Assembly: GCA_021772465.1 (NCBI GenBank)
Contig: JAJFLX010000011.1
Span: 56,944 to 120,943, forward strand
DNA from: Chlamydiota bacterium
GTDB taxonomy: Bacteria; Chlamydiota; Chlamydiia; Chlamydiales; JAAKFR01
Reading direction: 5' to 3'
DNA length: 64,000 bases
The notes under the pieces were generated by a model. It was given only the letters and a program-made list of their open reading frames with translations. It did no database searches and was not told where the DNA came from. The position numbers were made by a program, and so were the translations under genes. How positions within the stretch are numbered: position 1 is the stretch's first letter; each line of letters begins with the position of its first letter. Shown piece by piece: positions 55,076 through 63,860 of this stretch.

Positions 55076-56533
55076 ATTGGTTGGACACTGCTTATACAGC
55101 ATCATGGTCGTAAAGGGTTCATGGGTGTGTATAAGCAGTGTTTTTTTGTCTAATTTCAAGTTCTGAAATACAAAATTCAGTAATTGCCGCTTTTCATCCA
55201 CTTCAGAACTCTCAAAGAGCTCCTTAGCCCGCGCCGCCAATGTAAGTACCATATTTGCCGTCACATGGAAGTTCTGATCAGCTACCTCATGACGCTTCAT
55301 CTCCTCCACAATCTCTACCTGCCGTGCCTTATACTCTCTCACCTTCTCTAAATACACTTTCTCATCGATGAGACCATCGAGCTTATCATCATAAATTTGA
55401 CTCACCCGCCGCTGCAGCTTATCTTGCTCTGACCTTAGTGCTTTTAGACTATCTTGATGAAACTTAGACTCTGATTGATGAATTTCCCTCAAATATTGGG
55501 TAATCGTCTCAATTTGCTCCTCACTCAGAGCTATTCGATCAAAATACTCAAGAAGGGGCTGCAATAGCTCCTCTTCTCTCACATAGACCCTCTGACAGTT
55601 CTTCTTGCCATTTGTACAGCTATAGTAGACGTAGCGCTGCTTCTTTATCTCTGGAGTCACCACACAGCCGCAGTTTGCGCAGGTAATCATTCCCTTTAAA
55701 ATAAAGGGTTTTGCCTTAGTCTTGTGTGGTTTGGCTTGATATCCTTCTATGATAGCTTGCACCTGTTGGAAAATAGCAGGCGTCGTCAACTGCTCATATT
55801 TGTGCTCCACAACCCCATATTTTGTATCCATTATCCCACAATAAAAAGGCTTTTTTAGGATTTTATTTATCTGTGAATTAGCGAACACCTTACCCTTCTT
55901 CGTACGCGCGCCCATCTCTGTGAGCTCATCCTGAAGCCTGGCTAAAGAGTAGTTTCCTGTGGCGTATAGTTCGAACATTTTACGAATATAGGGAGCGAGG
56001 CTAGGATCAGGGATGATGGCCTTATCTCCCTTTTCATCTACTGTGTGCATATACCCTGTAGGAGCTAGGCCCATCCAAACACCGTTGCGGGCCGACTGCT
56101 CTTTAGAGCGCTTGATATTGTCGCTCAGTTGAAGTACATAAGAGCGAGCAAACATTACCCCCATATCCCACCTTAAAAGATCAGAGCTATTCGACTTGCC
56201 ATTAAGCACAAGCCCCTCACGCATAAAATGGATCTCTACCTTCCCCTCTTTGCGTAAGTCATCTAATACAGTGGATTCTTTAAAGCTACGCTGCACCCTA
56301 TCGATCGTATCAGCCACAAGGGCAAAGGGCTCTCGTGACTTTTTGATCTGGTCTAAAATCTTCTGAAACTCTTTGCGCGTGTCTTTAGTTGAGGACTCGG
56401 TGATAGCAAATACTTGATCAACCTCCAATCCTTTGCGCTCTGCATATTCACGCAGACGTCGCTCTTGCGCGGGTATACTCATCCCCTCTTGTTGTTCCCT
56501 GGAAGAAACGCGCGCTAATAGGATAGCCTTCAT
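55043..56533 (-). CDS. Large serine recombinase (site-specific integrase)
   Basis: A 496-residue integrase of the large-serine family. The N-terminal resolvase domain carries the nucleophile in AILLARVSSREQQEGMSIPA. The recombinase domain follows (YIRKMFELYATGNYSLARLQ), then a zinc ribbon with paired cysteines (MITCANCGCVVTPEIKKQ, YYSCTNGKKNC) and a coiled coil (LRSEQDKLQRRVSQIYDDKL). The last 11 residues (WRWRESNSRP) are encoded by the 3' end of the tmRNA gene, the presumed attachment core. Its start overlaps the AlbA_2-type gene by four bases. Confidence 0.95.
   Translation of the reverse strand: MKAILLARVSSREQQEGMSIPAQERRLREYAERKGLEVDQVFAITESSTKDTRKEFQKILDQIKKSREPFALVADTIDRVQRSFKESTVLDDLRKEGKVEIHFMREGLVLNGKSNSSDLLRWDMGVMFARSYVLQLSDNIKRSKEQSARNGVWMGLAPTGYMHTVDEKGDKAIIPDPSLAPYIRKMFELYATGNYSLARLQDELTEMGARTKKGKVFANSQINKILKKPFYCGIMDTKYGVVEHKYEQLTTPAIFQQVQAIIEGYQAKPHKTKAKPFILKGMITCANCGCVVTPEIKKQRYVYYSCTNGKKNCQRVYVREEELLQPLLEYFDRIALSEEQIETITQYLREIHQSESKFHQDSLKALRSEQDKLQRRVSQIYDDKLDGLIDEKVYLEKVREYKARQVEIVEEMKRHEVADQNFHVTANMVLTLAARAKELFESSEVDEKRQLLNFVFQNLKLDKKTLLIHTHEPFTTMMLYKQCPTNWRWRESNSRP
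55062..55075 (+). repeat. Attachment-site core at the tmRNA 3' end (left copy)
   Basis: TCTCTCCACCTCCA, the last 14 bases of tmRNA including the discriminator, recurs exactly at 61678-61691. Such repeats mark the ends of elements integrated into the 3' part of RNA genes. Confidence 0.7.
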
Positions 56534-58018
56534 TTGCTACCTTTATCTGGTACTTTATATGCTTGCTTGGGATGGGCTGGTGTCTCGGGATAGAGATAAA
56601 CTAGGTCGCCAGACCTTATCATTTCAGTAAGAAAATGATCCCTTATATACCGAGGCTCACGGTCAAAAATCATCGATAATTGAGATAACTGAAGAGGACC
56701 CAATGCACATAACCTCTTAATTAGATTTTTAAATTTAAAATTACTTACCTTTCTCCCTAACGATTGCAACTCCTCTTTCAGGTCTTCAGGTAACTTGGGG
56801 AACCCCTTAGGTAGTACATCTACCCCCTTACATAAGAGGCTAATATGAGGGGTTAACCCCTCAGGTTTGGCGCTAATATGAGGGGTAGCTTTCTCCTCTG
56901 AAAGCACATAATAGGTACCATTACCGCTGCCCTTCATCGAAAGGAGCCCCAAATCACGCAAATGAACCAGCGCCTTACTTGCCATCAAGGTATCGGTTCC
57001 ATTGATCTGGCGATAATCCTGATTGGTAATAGCTCCCATTTCCCGAGCCAAGACTAATGCTCTCCTCTCCGCATCAGATAGCTTTACCCCACTAAAGTGC
57101 GCTAACCAGGCCAGGTCCTGCTTGTCCAATAGGTGATGGGGAAGTAGCACGAGATCGAACTCATTGCTATCTCTATCAGTTTCGATGATTGGAGGTGTAG
57201 TCAAGCCCGCCTCTCTCATCCACTCCTTCATAGAGCCAATGCCTGTACCTTTACTCTCAGCATATTTCAACTCATGAAATACGGCTGCTATGATCAAGTT
57301 TCGTTGCTTCGATCCGGGCTTACCGAGGTCCTCAAAAGGCTTTAAAGAGTAACCGGCATTCTTAAATTCAAGCCGATTGGAGTAGCGTATCACTAAAGTA
57401 GGCTGCCCTGCTCGATAGTCTCGATGCATAAGAGCATTCGCAAGCGCCTCTCTAATTACACTACGCGGTATGGTCGGTGTGTCAGTGCGCTCCAGCTTTC
57501 CTGGCTCTAATCCAAAGAGTTTTGGTAGATCACCCATAAGTTGCGCGTGTAGCCGCGGCAAAAGTGTGACTAATGGCTCGCGAAAATCAGTCGAGTAGTG
57601 CCGAGCAGAGGGGTCCCCAATCCACTCAGGCCCCTCTGTTATTACATAATCCACACGTGCATCTGTGGGTAGCATTCTGCGAAGTGCCGCCTTGCTGCCA
57701 AATAGCAATAGACCTGCAATGTTCGGGATGATAACCCCATTACGATGTACCACACAGCGCAAAGAGAACAGAAGATCTTCATCACTAAGCCCTAGCTCCG
57801 CCGCTTCAGGATCTAACTGAGTGCGCCGACGACGGTAGGCGGCAACAGCATCCAGATCAATATCCTCCCAGCTTACATCAGGTAATACCTCACTCTCATA
57901 GGGGGTACCACTGCGAAGTTGATAGAGTAAATCTAAATCATGTACTGTACATCGATGATCTGAAGAGCCAATCCGCAGATAAGCCCCCTTTTCAACACCA
58001 TATTTTTTAATAAAAACT
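56530..58018 (-). pseudogene. AlbA_2-type ATP-binding regulator, 5' end removed by an IS
   Basis: The open frame from about 58018 to 56530 encodes some 495 residues of a Schlafen AlbA_2 / RecG-like regulator. They include the part after the AlbA_2 domain (GAYLRIGSSDHRCTVHDLDL), then GVIIPNIAGLLLFGSKAALR, the HATPase-like IREALANALMHRDYRAGQPT and ESKGTGIGSMKEWMREAGLT, and winged-helix repeats at the C-terminus. The true start and most of AlbA_2 are missing where the IS5-type element begins. A product from an internal TTG (57762, 410 residues) is conceivable. The stop is coupled to the recombinase start. Confidence 0.8.
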
Positions 58019-59200
58019 GGGTGTGTTGCACAACCATATCCTTAGACGAGCCGTTGCGGTAGCTTCGGCGAGCACCGCCTGTTTGAGAGGGCACGCGGTA
58101 GCGTGATCGAGCAAATCAGGCTGACAGCTGGTCTATCATTTTGTTGATCATTAAAGACTTGAGGTGGATCTCCACGTCCCTACGTTGATGGCAGATACTC
58201 TTCAGACTGCCTCCAAACAGCTGTTTCCAGCGCGACATCATACTTTCTACAATTACTCGCCTGCTATATCCAACAAGCTTGCCCCACAATGATTTAGCCT
58301 TTTGGTCACCACCTAGACCTTCGATAATCTTGAGAGCATCATTTCTGTCTGCAAACACACTCTCCTTTCTGAACACAGCTCCTCTTTTCGGAGGGGTTAA
58401 CAGCCGCTTGTTGTGCTTCTGCGCGGTTTCATAACAGCGCCTGCTATCTGCAATGCCATCAAATAATACGTAACCTGATCGCCGATTTGTCCTTTGCAAA
58501 ACCTCTTCAATATATTGAGTATCATGCACATATTCATCTGTTATCTTAGCAAAAACAAGCTTTCCACTTTTAGGTTCCATAGCAAGATGTAATTTCTTCC
58601 ACCGTTTCTTGGTTCCGTATCTGTAGCCACGCCATTCACCAGCTCCATAGATTTTTAATCCTGTTGTATCAATCACAACATCAGTGACCCGTCTTTTGTT
58701 TAGAAGACGTTTTGGTAAGACAAGCTTTTTCATTCGTCGACAAAGCTGTGTATAGCAAGGAGGTTTAAAAGAGGTACCCAAGCTCTGGGCAAATGAGAGG
58801 AAAAAGCCCTCAGTTTCTCTCAAACTTAAGGAGAATTTGAAGCGGATAAAGCACATGGCTTTGATCAACTCATCACCATAAACGAAAGGGTGGCCATTCT
58901 TTTTTTCTTTCTTAGCAGCCCAATTCTCAAGAGCTTGTGGAGTAACCCACAAATTGATGTTGCCACGATTTACAAGTGTTCTGTTATACTTGCTCCAGTC
59001 ACGTTTGTGATGCATGGGTTTGCCTTTTGTTTTGTTCACCAAATAGGGTAAACCCATGGTTTTCTTTTCTCAATAAAATCTTTTCTATCAAGAAGAAGCC
59101 TGATTTGCTCGGTCACGCTGATGCGTGCCCTTCCAAACGGGCGGAGCTCGCCGAAGCTACCGCAACGGCTCGCCTAAGGATGGGGTTGTGCAACACACCC
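58019..59200. mobile_element. IS5-family insertion sequence (IS903-like subgroup), 1182 bp
   Basis: Both ends read GGGTGTGTTGCACAACC inward (58019-58035 and the complement of 59184-59200). An imperfect inverted repeat continues for about 40 more bases (CCTTAG[A/G]CGAGCCGTTGC). One full transposase lies inside. The flanks (CT on the left, TATA on the right) show no target duplication, so the insertion may have been followed by a deletion or recombination. Confidence 0.88.
58116..59057 (-). CDS. IS5-family transposase
   Basis: A 313-residue DDE transposase that appears intact. The N-terminal RDWSKYNRTLVNRGNINLWV and FKFSLSLRETEGFFLSFAQS blocks are typical of the IS903 subgroup. Catalytic residues are in VVIDTTGLKIYGAGEWRGYR (first Asp), YVLFDGIADSRRCYE (second Asp) and YSRRVIVESMMSRWKQLFGG (Glu, in the Y-x-R-R-x-x-x-E arrangement). 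The start may also be the second ATG, 14 codons later. Confidence 0.93.
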   Translation of the reverse strand: MGLPYLVNKTKGKPMHHKRDWSKYNRTLVNRGNINLWVTPQALENWAAKKEKKNGHPFVYGDELIKAMCFIRFKFSLSLRETEGFFLSFAQSLGTSFKPPCYTQLCRRMKKLVLPKRLLNKRRVTDVVIDTTGLKIYGAGEWRGYRYGTKKRWKKLHLAMEPKSGKLVFAKITDEYVHDTQYIEEVLQRTNRRSGYVLFDGIADSRRCYETAQKHNKRLLTPPKRGAVFRKESVFADRNDALKIIEGLGGDQKAKSLWGKLVGYSRRVIVESMMSRWKQLFGGSLKSICHQRRDVEIHLKSLMINKMIDQLSA

Positions 59201-59280
59201 TATAACCGCTATGCTATGCCTCAAAAGCATTTGCCACGCTATTGAATGTTTAAATGCAACAAAATGGGTCTTTGAGTTAA

Positions 59281-60297
59281 ATGCCACAAGTACCAAATAA
59301 AGTTAATTTGGTGAAAGATCACAATCTCGCTTCCTGCTCAGATGTGTGTATTGTAGGAAGTGGAGCCATAGCATGTGATATGCATAATAATAGCTGGCAT
59401 CCTCTTGAAGAACAAATTGGTCAGCTTGCTACAAATTATGGATTTTACCATACTTCTACTACCTGCCAGCGACTACACACTGAACTTTTCTGCGCTTGGA
59501 TTGGTGACCAAAGTCGAGTGGTCACGCAACGACTTGCTCATCACCTAGTCCTTAAAATTTTTAACCATAGAAAAAAGACTGAAGGAGAGGAACTTCTTAA
59601 GAGCATCAATCAGGACCTCTCTGCATATAGGAAGTCATATACGAACTCTTATGTTGGTATGAACTACTACGACCCAGGAGCATTATCTGAAGCTGTTGGT
59701 ACGTTCGAAAGGCTTTATCAGCAATGGACTATTCTTGAGAAAGCTCGAAAGGATCTAGCTAATTTGTACATGTTAGCAAGGGAGAGACTAAGCATCCGAG
59801 CTCTGCCTACATCTATCGAAAAAGCTATGAATAATGGCTGGATTCTCACATTAAATTGGGATGATGCCATCTATAATTCATTTGATAGAGTAGTTCAATG
59901 GCATGGACTCTGTCACCACCCAGACACTCTCATTCTACCAACAGAAGTCCACGATACCCTCGAAATCATCAGAATTATAAAAATTCCTGATGATTCTTGG
60001 ATGTCTGATGCTGAAAAAAAATTCTACCATTGGTGTTTAAATAGAGTGGAGGCGCTCCATGATGCAGCCTGCAAGGCACATACCCTACTGGCTGCGGCAC
60101 CCACACTTTGGCTCACCGCTTGCGCTCTCAACACTTATGATTGCGAGCTAATTACTGCTTTTAGCAAAGCTGGGATCCAAAATCTAAAGACAGTAAAGAT
60201 TGTAAACCTAAAATGTGAAGAATCCAACATGCGGACTCGGGCAGAATTTCTTATTTCTCGAACGACAAATATTAAATTCGAGTACATTGCTGTCTAA
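59281..60297 (+). CDS. SIR2-like protein, candidate NAD-consuming defence gene
   Basis: A 338-residue soluble protein that I do not recognise as a named family. Three spaced blocks fit the SIR2-like fold. These are DVCIVGSGAIACDMHNN near residue 21 (nucleotide loop), GWILTLNWDDAIYNSFDRVV at about 185 followed by QWHGLCHHPDTLILPTE (the N-x-D and catalytic H-G pair), and LWLTACALNTYDCELITAFS near 280 (the 'GysLn.yD..l' block). SIR2-like NADases are common effectors in bacterial anti-phage systems. No clear ribosome site precedes the ATG. It is cargo of the ssrA element. Confidence 0.55.
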   Translation: MPQVPNKVNLVKDHNLASCSDVCIVGSGAIACDMHNNSWHPLEEQIGQLATNYGFYHTSTTCQRLHTELFCAWIGDQSRVVTQRLAHHLVLKIFNHRKKTEGEELLKSINQDLSAYRKSYTNSYVGMNYYDPGALSEAVGTFERLYQQWTILEKARKDLANLYMLARERLSIRALPTSIEKAMNNGWILTLNWDDAIYNSFDRVVQWHGLCHHPDTLILPTEVHDTLEIIRIIKIPDDSWMSDAEKKFYHWCLNRVEALHDAACKAHTLLAAAPTLWLTACALNTYDCELITAFSKAGIQNLKTVKIVNLKCEESNMRTRAEFLISRTTNIKFEYIAV

Positions 60298-60388
60298 GCT
60301 TGGTGCCAAAGTAATCCTATAGGCCAACTAACCCCACCCCTTCATAATTCAAATGCGAGGAAAGCCTCAAAAATGTTAAAAAACAAGT

Positions 60389-61588
60389 ATGAAAACGATT
60401 TCTAAAACATCCTTCCTATTTCCTTTGTGCCTTATTATTTATGAATTTTGTACAAATATGTCCAATGATATGTACCTCCCAGCTTTACCCGCCATTAGTC
60501 ATGATTTATCGGCTAGTATCAATTTAGTTCAACTTACTATCACCACTTGGCTTGCTGGCAATACCTCTGTCCAGTTATTTGTTGGCCCACTCTCTGATCG
60601 TTATGGACGCCGCCCTATTCTTTTTGGAGGAGGATGCCTATTTTTACTATCTACAATCGGCTGTGCACTATCTCCTTCAATTGGTTTTCTGATTATTTCA
60701 CGTTTTATCCAAGGGGTGGGTGTGTGTACAATGATGGTAGCTGGATATGCAAGCATTCATGATCTCTATGATGATAAACATGCTATTCATATTTTAGTAT
60801 GGATGGGAAGCGCAGCCATTATAGCCCCTGCCATTGGTCCCGTATTTGGTGGTTTAATTCTTATTATAGCAAACTGGCAAGCTATTTTTTACATTCTTTT
60901 TTTACTCGCCTTTTTAGCCCTTACATTGCTGTGGTTTATTATGCCTGAAAGCATTTCTTCCTCAGACAAGAAAACTCTGCATATCAAAACACTTATTCAT
61001 ACTTATCAATCAATCTTCTCTAACACCTCCTTTATGACATCCGCCATTTCATTTGGACTTCTATATGGGGGTATCATTGGTTGGATTACTGCATCCCCTT
61101 TTTTATTGATTGAATCATTAAATCTTACCTCGATGCAGTTTGCATGGCTGCAGCTGCCTGTCTTTGGTGCTTATATATTAGGTGCTCAAATGGTCAAGCC
61201 TGTATTAAAAAAAATTGAAAAGGATAAAATCATAATATTTGGATTAACTCTTGCTTCAATCTCTGGGATTTTATTAATTGTAATGTCCACTTATTTTCCA
61301 GATAATCTTCTATCTTTCATTTTACCAATGGTTGGCTATTCAATAGGCTTTGGTTTTGCAGCAGCCCCTCTAAACCGTGTGACTTTAACCGCCACACAAG
61401 AAGCAAGGGGGGCGGCCATCGCTATTTTTTATCTAACAATGACTGGATCAGGAATGCTAATTAGTTTAATTCTTAGTATATTGAATGAAAATCCCATTTC
61501 AATTAGCATTATTATTGCATCATCTATTTTTTTATCATTCATTTTGAATTTAATTCGTTTAAGGCACCAAAAGACAGGTTCAATTTAA
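60389..61588 (+). CDS. MFS drug exporter (Bcr/CflA type)
   Basis: A 399-residue transporter with 12 predicted helices. The opening FCTNMSNDMYLPALPAISHD (D-M-Y-L-P-A-L-P) and the loop-2 motif GPLSDRYGRRPILFGG identify the DHA1 Bcr/CflA group, which exports bicyclomycin-type drugs or sulfonamides. TM5 has the antiporter motif GPVFGGLILI. The DNA is A+T-rich. A second copy of the gene, from about 40 bases upstream to codon 231, lies at 63168, broken. Confidence 0.92.
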   Translation: MKTISKTSFLFPLCLIIYEFCTNMSNDMYLPALPAISHDLSASINLVQLTITTWLAGNTSVQLFVGPLSDRYGRRPILFGGGCLFLLSTIGCALSPSIGFLIISRFIQGVGVCTMMVAGYASIHDLYDDKHAIHILVWMGSAAIIAPAIGPVFGGLILIIANWQAIFYILFLLAFLALTLLWFIMPESISSSDKKTLHIKTLIHTYQSIFSNTSFMTSAISFGLLYGGIIGWITASPFLLIESLNLTSMQFAWLQLPVFGAYILGAQMVKPVLKKIEKDKIIIFGLTLASISGILLIVMSTYFPDNLLSFILPMVGYSIGFGFAAAPLNRVTLTATQEARGAAIAIFYLTMTGSGMLISLILSILNENPISISIIIASSIFLSFILNLIRLRHQKTGSI

Positions 61589-61677
61589 TATTGCACCACG
61601 CCATCTATAATGCTAATTTCAAATAATTTATAAATGAATAACTACCCATTTTTTTCCAATCAACAGTTCTGAATGCC

Positions 61678-61691
61678 TCTCTCCACCTCCA
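61678..61691 (+). repeat. Attachment-site core, right copy
   Basis: Exact 14-base match to the tmRNA 3' end (55062-55075). The sequence before it (GAATGCC) differs from tmRNA, and the sequence after it leads into a terminator. Confidence 0.65.
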
Positions 61692-61699
61692 TTCGCAAC

Positions 61700-61728
61700 A
61701 AAAAGCAGAACCTTAGGTTCTGCTTTTT
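61700..61728. terminator. Bidirectional terminator, probably the original ssrA terminator
   Basis: GCAGAACC, TTA, GGTTCTGC forms a perfect 8-bp stem with five A before and five T after, so it can stop transcription from both sides. It lies nine bases beyond the right copy of the tmRNA end. Today it serves the MFS gene and the Fic gene. Confidence 0.9.
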
Positions 61729-61822
61729 GTTATTTCGGATATTAGCCATCTTTTCATGGACTCTAGAAAGTTTTAATTTGGCTCTTCTTCTATAGTGCTT
61801 TAAATTTTTCAACGGCACCCCT

Positions 61823-62527
61823 CTATACATCATAACCACGGCGAACGTATGCTTTCTGCAAAAGTTCAAGCTTCTTTCCTTGATATAATTTTTTAAAAAA
61901 ACTACTACCCAGAATTTGACTCAAAGGGGGATCTTTGGCTCCATGTTTTTCCATAAAACTAACAAGAGAACCCAAATCTCCTTTATCGGCATTCTTTAAT
62001 GCACTAATGTAACTCTTTCGATGCTGACTATCACCTCCTAAATCAGGCGGCCACTGCGGAGATGAAAGCTGCAAAGCTTTTAGAAAACGGTCAGCAACTA
62101 TCCTCGAAAATCTCCCATTGCCATTAGGGAAAGGATGAATAAAGACTAACTGATGATGAATCCTTGCTGCCTGTTCTATTAAGGTCAGCTCAACTGCATC
62201 AGAGCTCCAAAATAATACTTCAGCGCAAAGACTCTCAAGATCGCTTCTAATTCTATATGAAGTTACGCCGGGAATTGTATTTGTGACCCTAAAATTTCCA
62301 GCCCAATCCCATACTTCACCTAGCATGTCATAATGAATTTGTTTAAGAAAAGAGACAGTAAACCACTTATGAGGCAGACTAATGCGACCAGTAAGATATT
62401 TGCGCACTGCCTGGGAAATATTTTCGGCTTCAACCAAGTTTAAATCTTCCTGCGTTCTCACCCAATCAGGGATTAAACCACTAATATCATCAATGGGCGT
62501 TGCACCTTCAGGATAATCAAACCTCAC
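61823..62527 (-). CDS. Fic-domain protein (mobile mystery protein B type)
   Basis: A 234-residue Fic protein. The catalytic motif is HPFPNGNGRFSR, preceded by VEAENISQAVRKYLTG, and DMLGEVWDWAGNFRVTNTIP supplies the flap region. Fic enzymes transfer AMP or similar groups to proteins. This form is found beside a small HTH gene on mobile elements (the 'mobile mystery' A/B pair). Its start overlaps that gene by four bases. No separate inhibitory helix ((S/T)xxxE(G/N)) stands out. Confidence 0.92.
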   Translation of the reverse strand: MRFDYPEGATPIDDISGLIPDWVRTQEDLNLVEAENISQAVRKYLTGRISLPHKWFTVSFLKQIHYDMLGEVWDWAGNFRVTNTIPGVTSYRIRSDLESLCAEVLFWSSDAVELTLIEQAARIHHQLVFIHPFPNGNGRFSRIVADRFLKALQLSSPQWPPDLGGDSQHRKSYISALKNADKGDLGSLVSFMEKHGAKDPPLSQILGSSFFKKLYQGKKLELLQKAYVRRGYDV

Positions 62528-62991
62528 AATTCATCTTCCCATAACTCAGAACTTGAAGAATCCAGCAATCTTTTCACCTCTTCTGTAAACATCTCAGCAA
62601 TTAATCTTTGATCTGGCATTTGCTTTTCTAAGCTCATTGTCCCTTTTAAATAATCCATTCTCATTTTAGCTTTTTTTTCTGCCTGATATCGTCGGATGTC
62701 TTCTAAGCTAGAACGTGGAATTGCGGTGATGAGCAAATCACATTCTAATGCATTTAGAATTTTACTAAGAGTGACAATTGTAGGCTGTTGTCTACCTGAT
62801 TCAATTTTAGATAAAGTGGCCTGAGGAACGGAAGCTCTTTTGGCCACAGCGCGTTGTGATATGGAAAGCTGAGATCTAATTAACCCAATTAAGCGTCCTA
62901 TAGAAAGCCCCCTTTGGCTTTCCCTTACAACCCTTGCCGAATCTGCTATTTGCTCTAAGAGCAACTTCTCTGATTTTTTTGCCTTCTTCAT
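62524..62991 (-). CDS. HTH regulator (mobile mystery protein A type)
   Basis: A 155-residue Cro/C1-type DNA-binding protein. The HTH lies in IRSQLSISQRAVAKRASVPQ-ATLSKIESGRQQPTI, preceded by a basic helix (KKAKKSEKLLLEQI). The start at 62991 follows a G-rich ribosome site; the frame runs to 63042 without one. It is coupled to the Fic gene and probably represses the pair and acts as its partner. Two repeated sites upstream (63016 and 63081) are likely operators. Confidence 0.88.
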   Translation of the reverse strand: MKKAKKSEKLLLEQIADSARVVRESQRGLSIGRLIGLIRSQLSISQRAVAKRASVPQATLSKIESGRQQPTIVTLSKILNALECDLLITAIPRSSLEDIRRYQAEKKAKMRMDYLKGTMSLEKQMPDQRLIAEMFTEEVKRLLDSSSSELWEDEL

Positions 62992-63015
62992 ATAACCCCC
63001 CAATAATAACTTTAA

Positions 63016-63104
63016 GATATCATCTATGACATCAAAAAGCAATGCATTTATTCTTTTAAGGAATTTTTTTACAGTATATTGATATCGTATTCGACATCAA
63101 AAAG
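63016..63104. promoter_or_regulatory. Two direct repeats upstream of the Fic/HTH pair
   Basis: 24-bp copies at 63016-63039 and 63081-63104 share GATATC, a variable six bases and GACATCAAAAAG (20 of 24 identical). Their start-to-start spacing is 65 bp. They lie before the HTH start and behind the MFS copy, so binding of the HTH protein to them is a reasonable inference. Confidence 0.55.
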
Positions 63105-63167
63105 ATAGACAACCCTCTAAGCATATTTCAAATGAAAGGAAAGTATCAAAAATGTTAAGAAACAAGT

Positions 63168-63860
63168 ATGAAAACGAGTTCTAAGACATCCTTCCTATTT
63201 CCTTTGTGCCTTATTATTTATGAATTTTGTACAAATATGTCCAATGATATGTACCTCCCAGCTTTACCCGCCATTAGCCATGATTTGTCGACTAGTATTA
63301 ATTTAGTTCAACTTACTATCGCCACCTGGCTTGCTGGCAATACCTCTGTCCAGTTATTTGTTGGGCCACTCTCTGATCGATATGGACGCCGCCCTATTCT
63401 TTTTGGCGGATGATGCCTATTTTTACTATCTACAATCGGCTGCGCACTATCTCCTTCAATTGGTTTTCTGATTATTTCACGTTTTATCCAAGGGATGGGT
63501 GTGTGTACAATGATGGTAGCTGGATATGCAAGCATTCATGATCTCTATGATGATAAACATGCTATTCATATTTTAGTATGGATGGGAAGCGCAGCCATTA
63601 TAGCCCCTGCCATTGGTCCTGTATTTGGCGGTTTAATTCTTATTATAGCAAACTGGCAAGCTATTTTTTACATTCTTTTTTTACTCGCCTTTTTAGCCCT
63701 TACATTGCTGTGGTTTATTATGCCTGAAAACATTTCTTCCTCAGAAAAGAAAAATCTGCAAATCAAAACACTTATTCATACTTATCAATCAATCTTCTCT
63801 AACACCTCCTTTATGACATCAGCCATTTCATTTGGACTTCTTTATGGGGGTATCATTGGC
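63168..63860 (+). pseudogene. Second MFS exporter copy, broken
   Basis: Nearly identical to the first 231 codons of the exporter at 60389, and the similarity begins already about 40 bases upstream. A G-to-T change turns GGA into TGA (63411-63413) after GPLSDRYGRRPILFGG. The frame then continues unbroken to 63860, where an ISAs1-like end interrupts the gene within a membrane helix (GLLYGGIIG). Both defects make it inactive. Confidence 0.93.

Larger units (their letters stand above)
55076..61691. mobile_element. 6.6-kb element integrated at ssrA
   Basis: It is bounded by the tmRNA 3' end and by a second copy of its last 14 bases (61678-61691). It carries a large serine recombinase next to the left end, an AlbA_2-type regulator, an IS5-family insertion, a SIR2-like protein and a Bcr/CflA-type exporter. 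Nine bases after the right copy stands a strong terminator, which is where the ssrA terminator would lie if the element were removed. Confidence 0.7.

Noticed and set aside
56530..57762. Complete 410-residue AlbA_2-type protein starting at TTG 57762
   Set aside because: The same frame stays open and coding for another 86 codons up to the IS end, so this start is internal and the true 5' end is lost.
61660..61869. A 69-codon leftward frame covering the MFS terminator
   Set aside because: It spans a perfect bidirectional terminator and the attachment repeat and overlaps the Fic gene end; basic, low-complexity product with no ribosome site.
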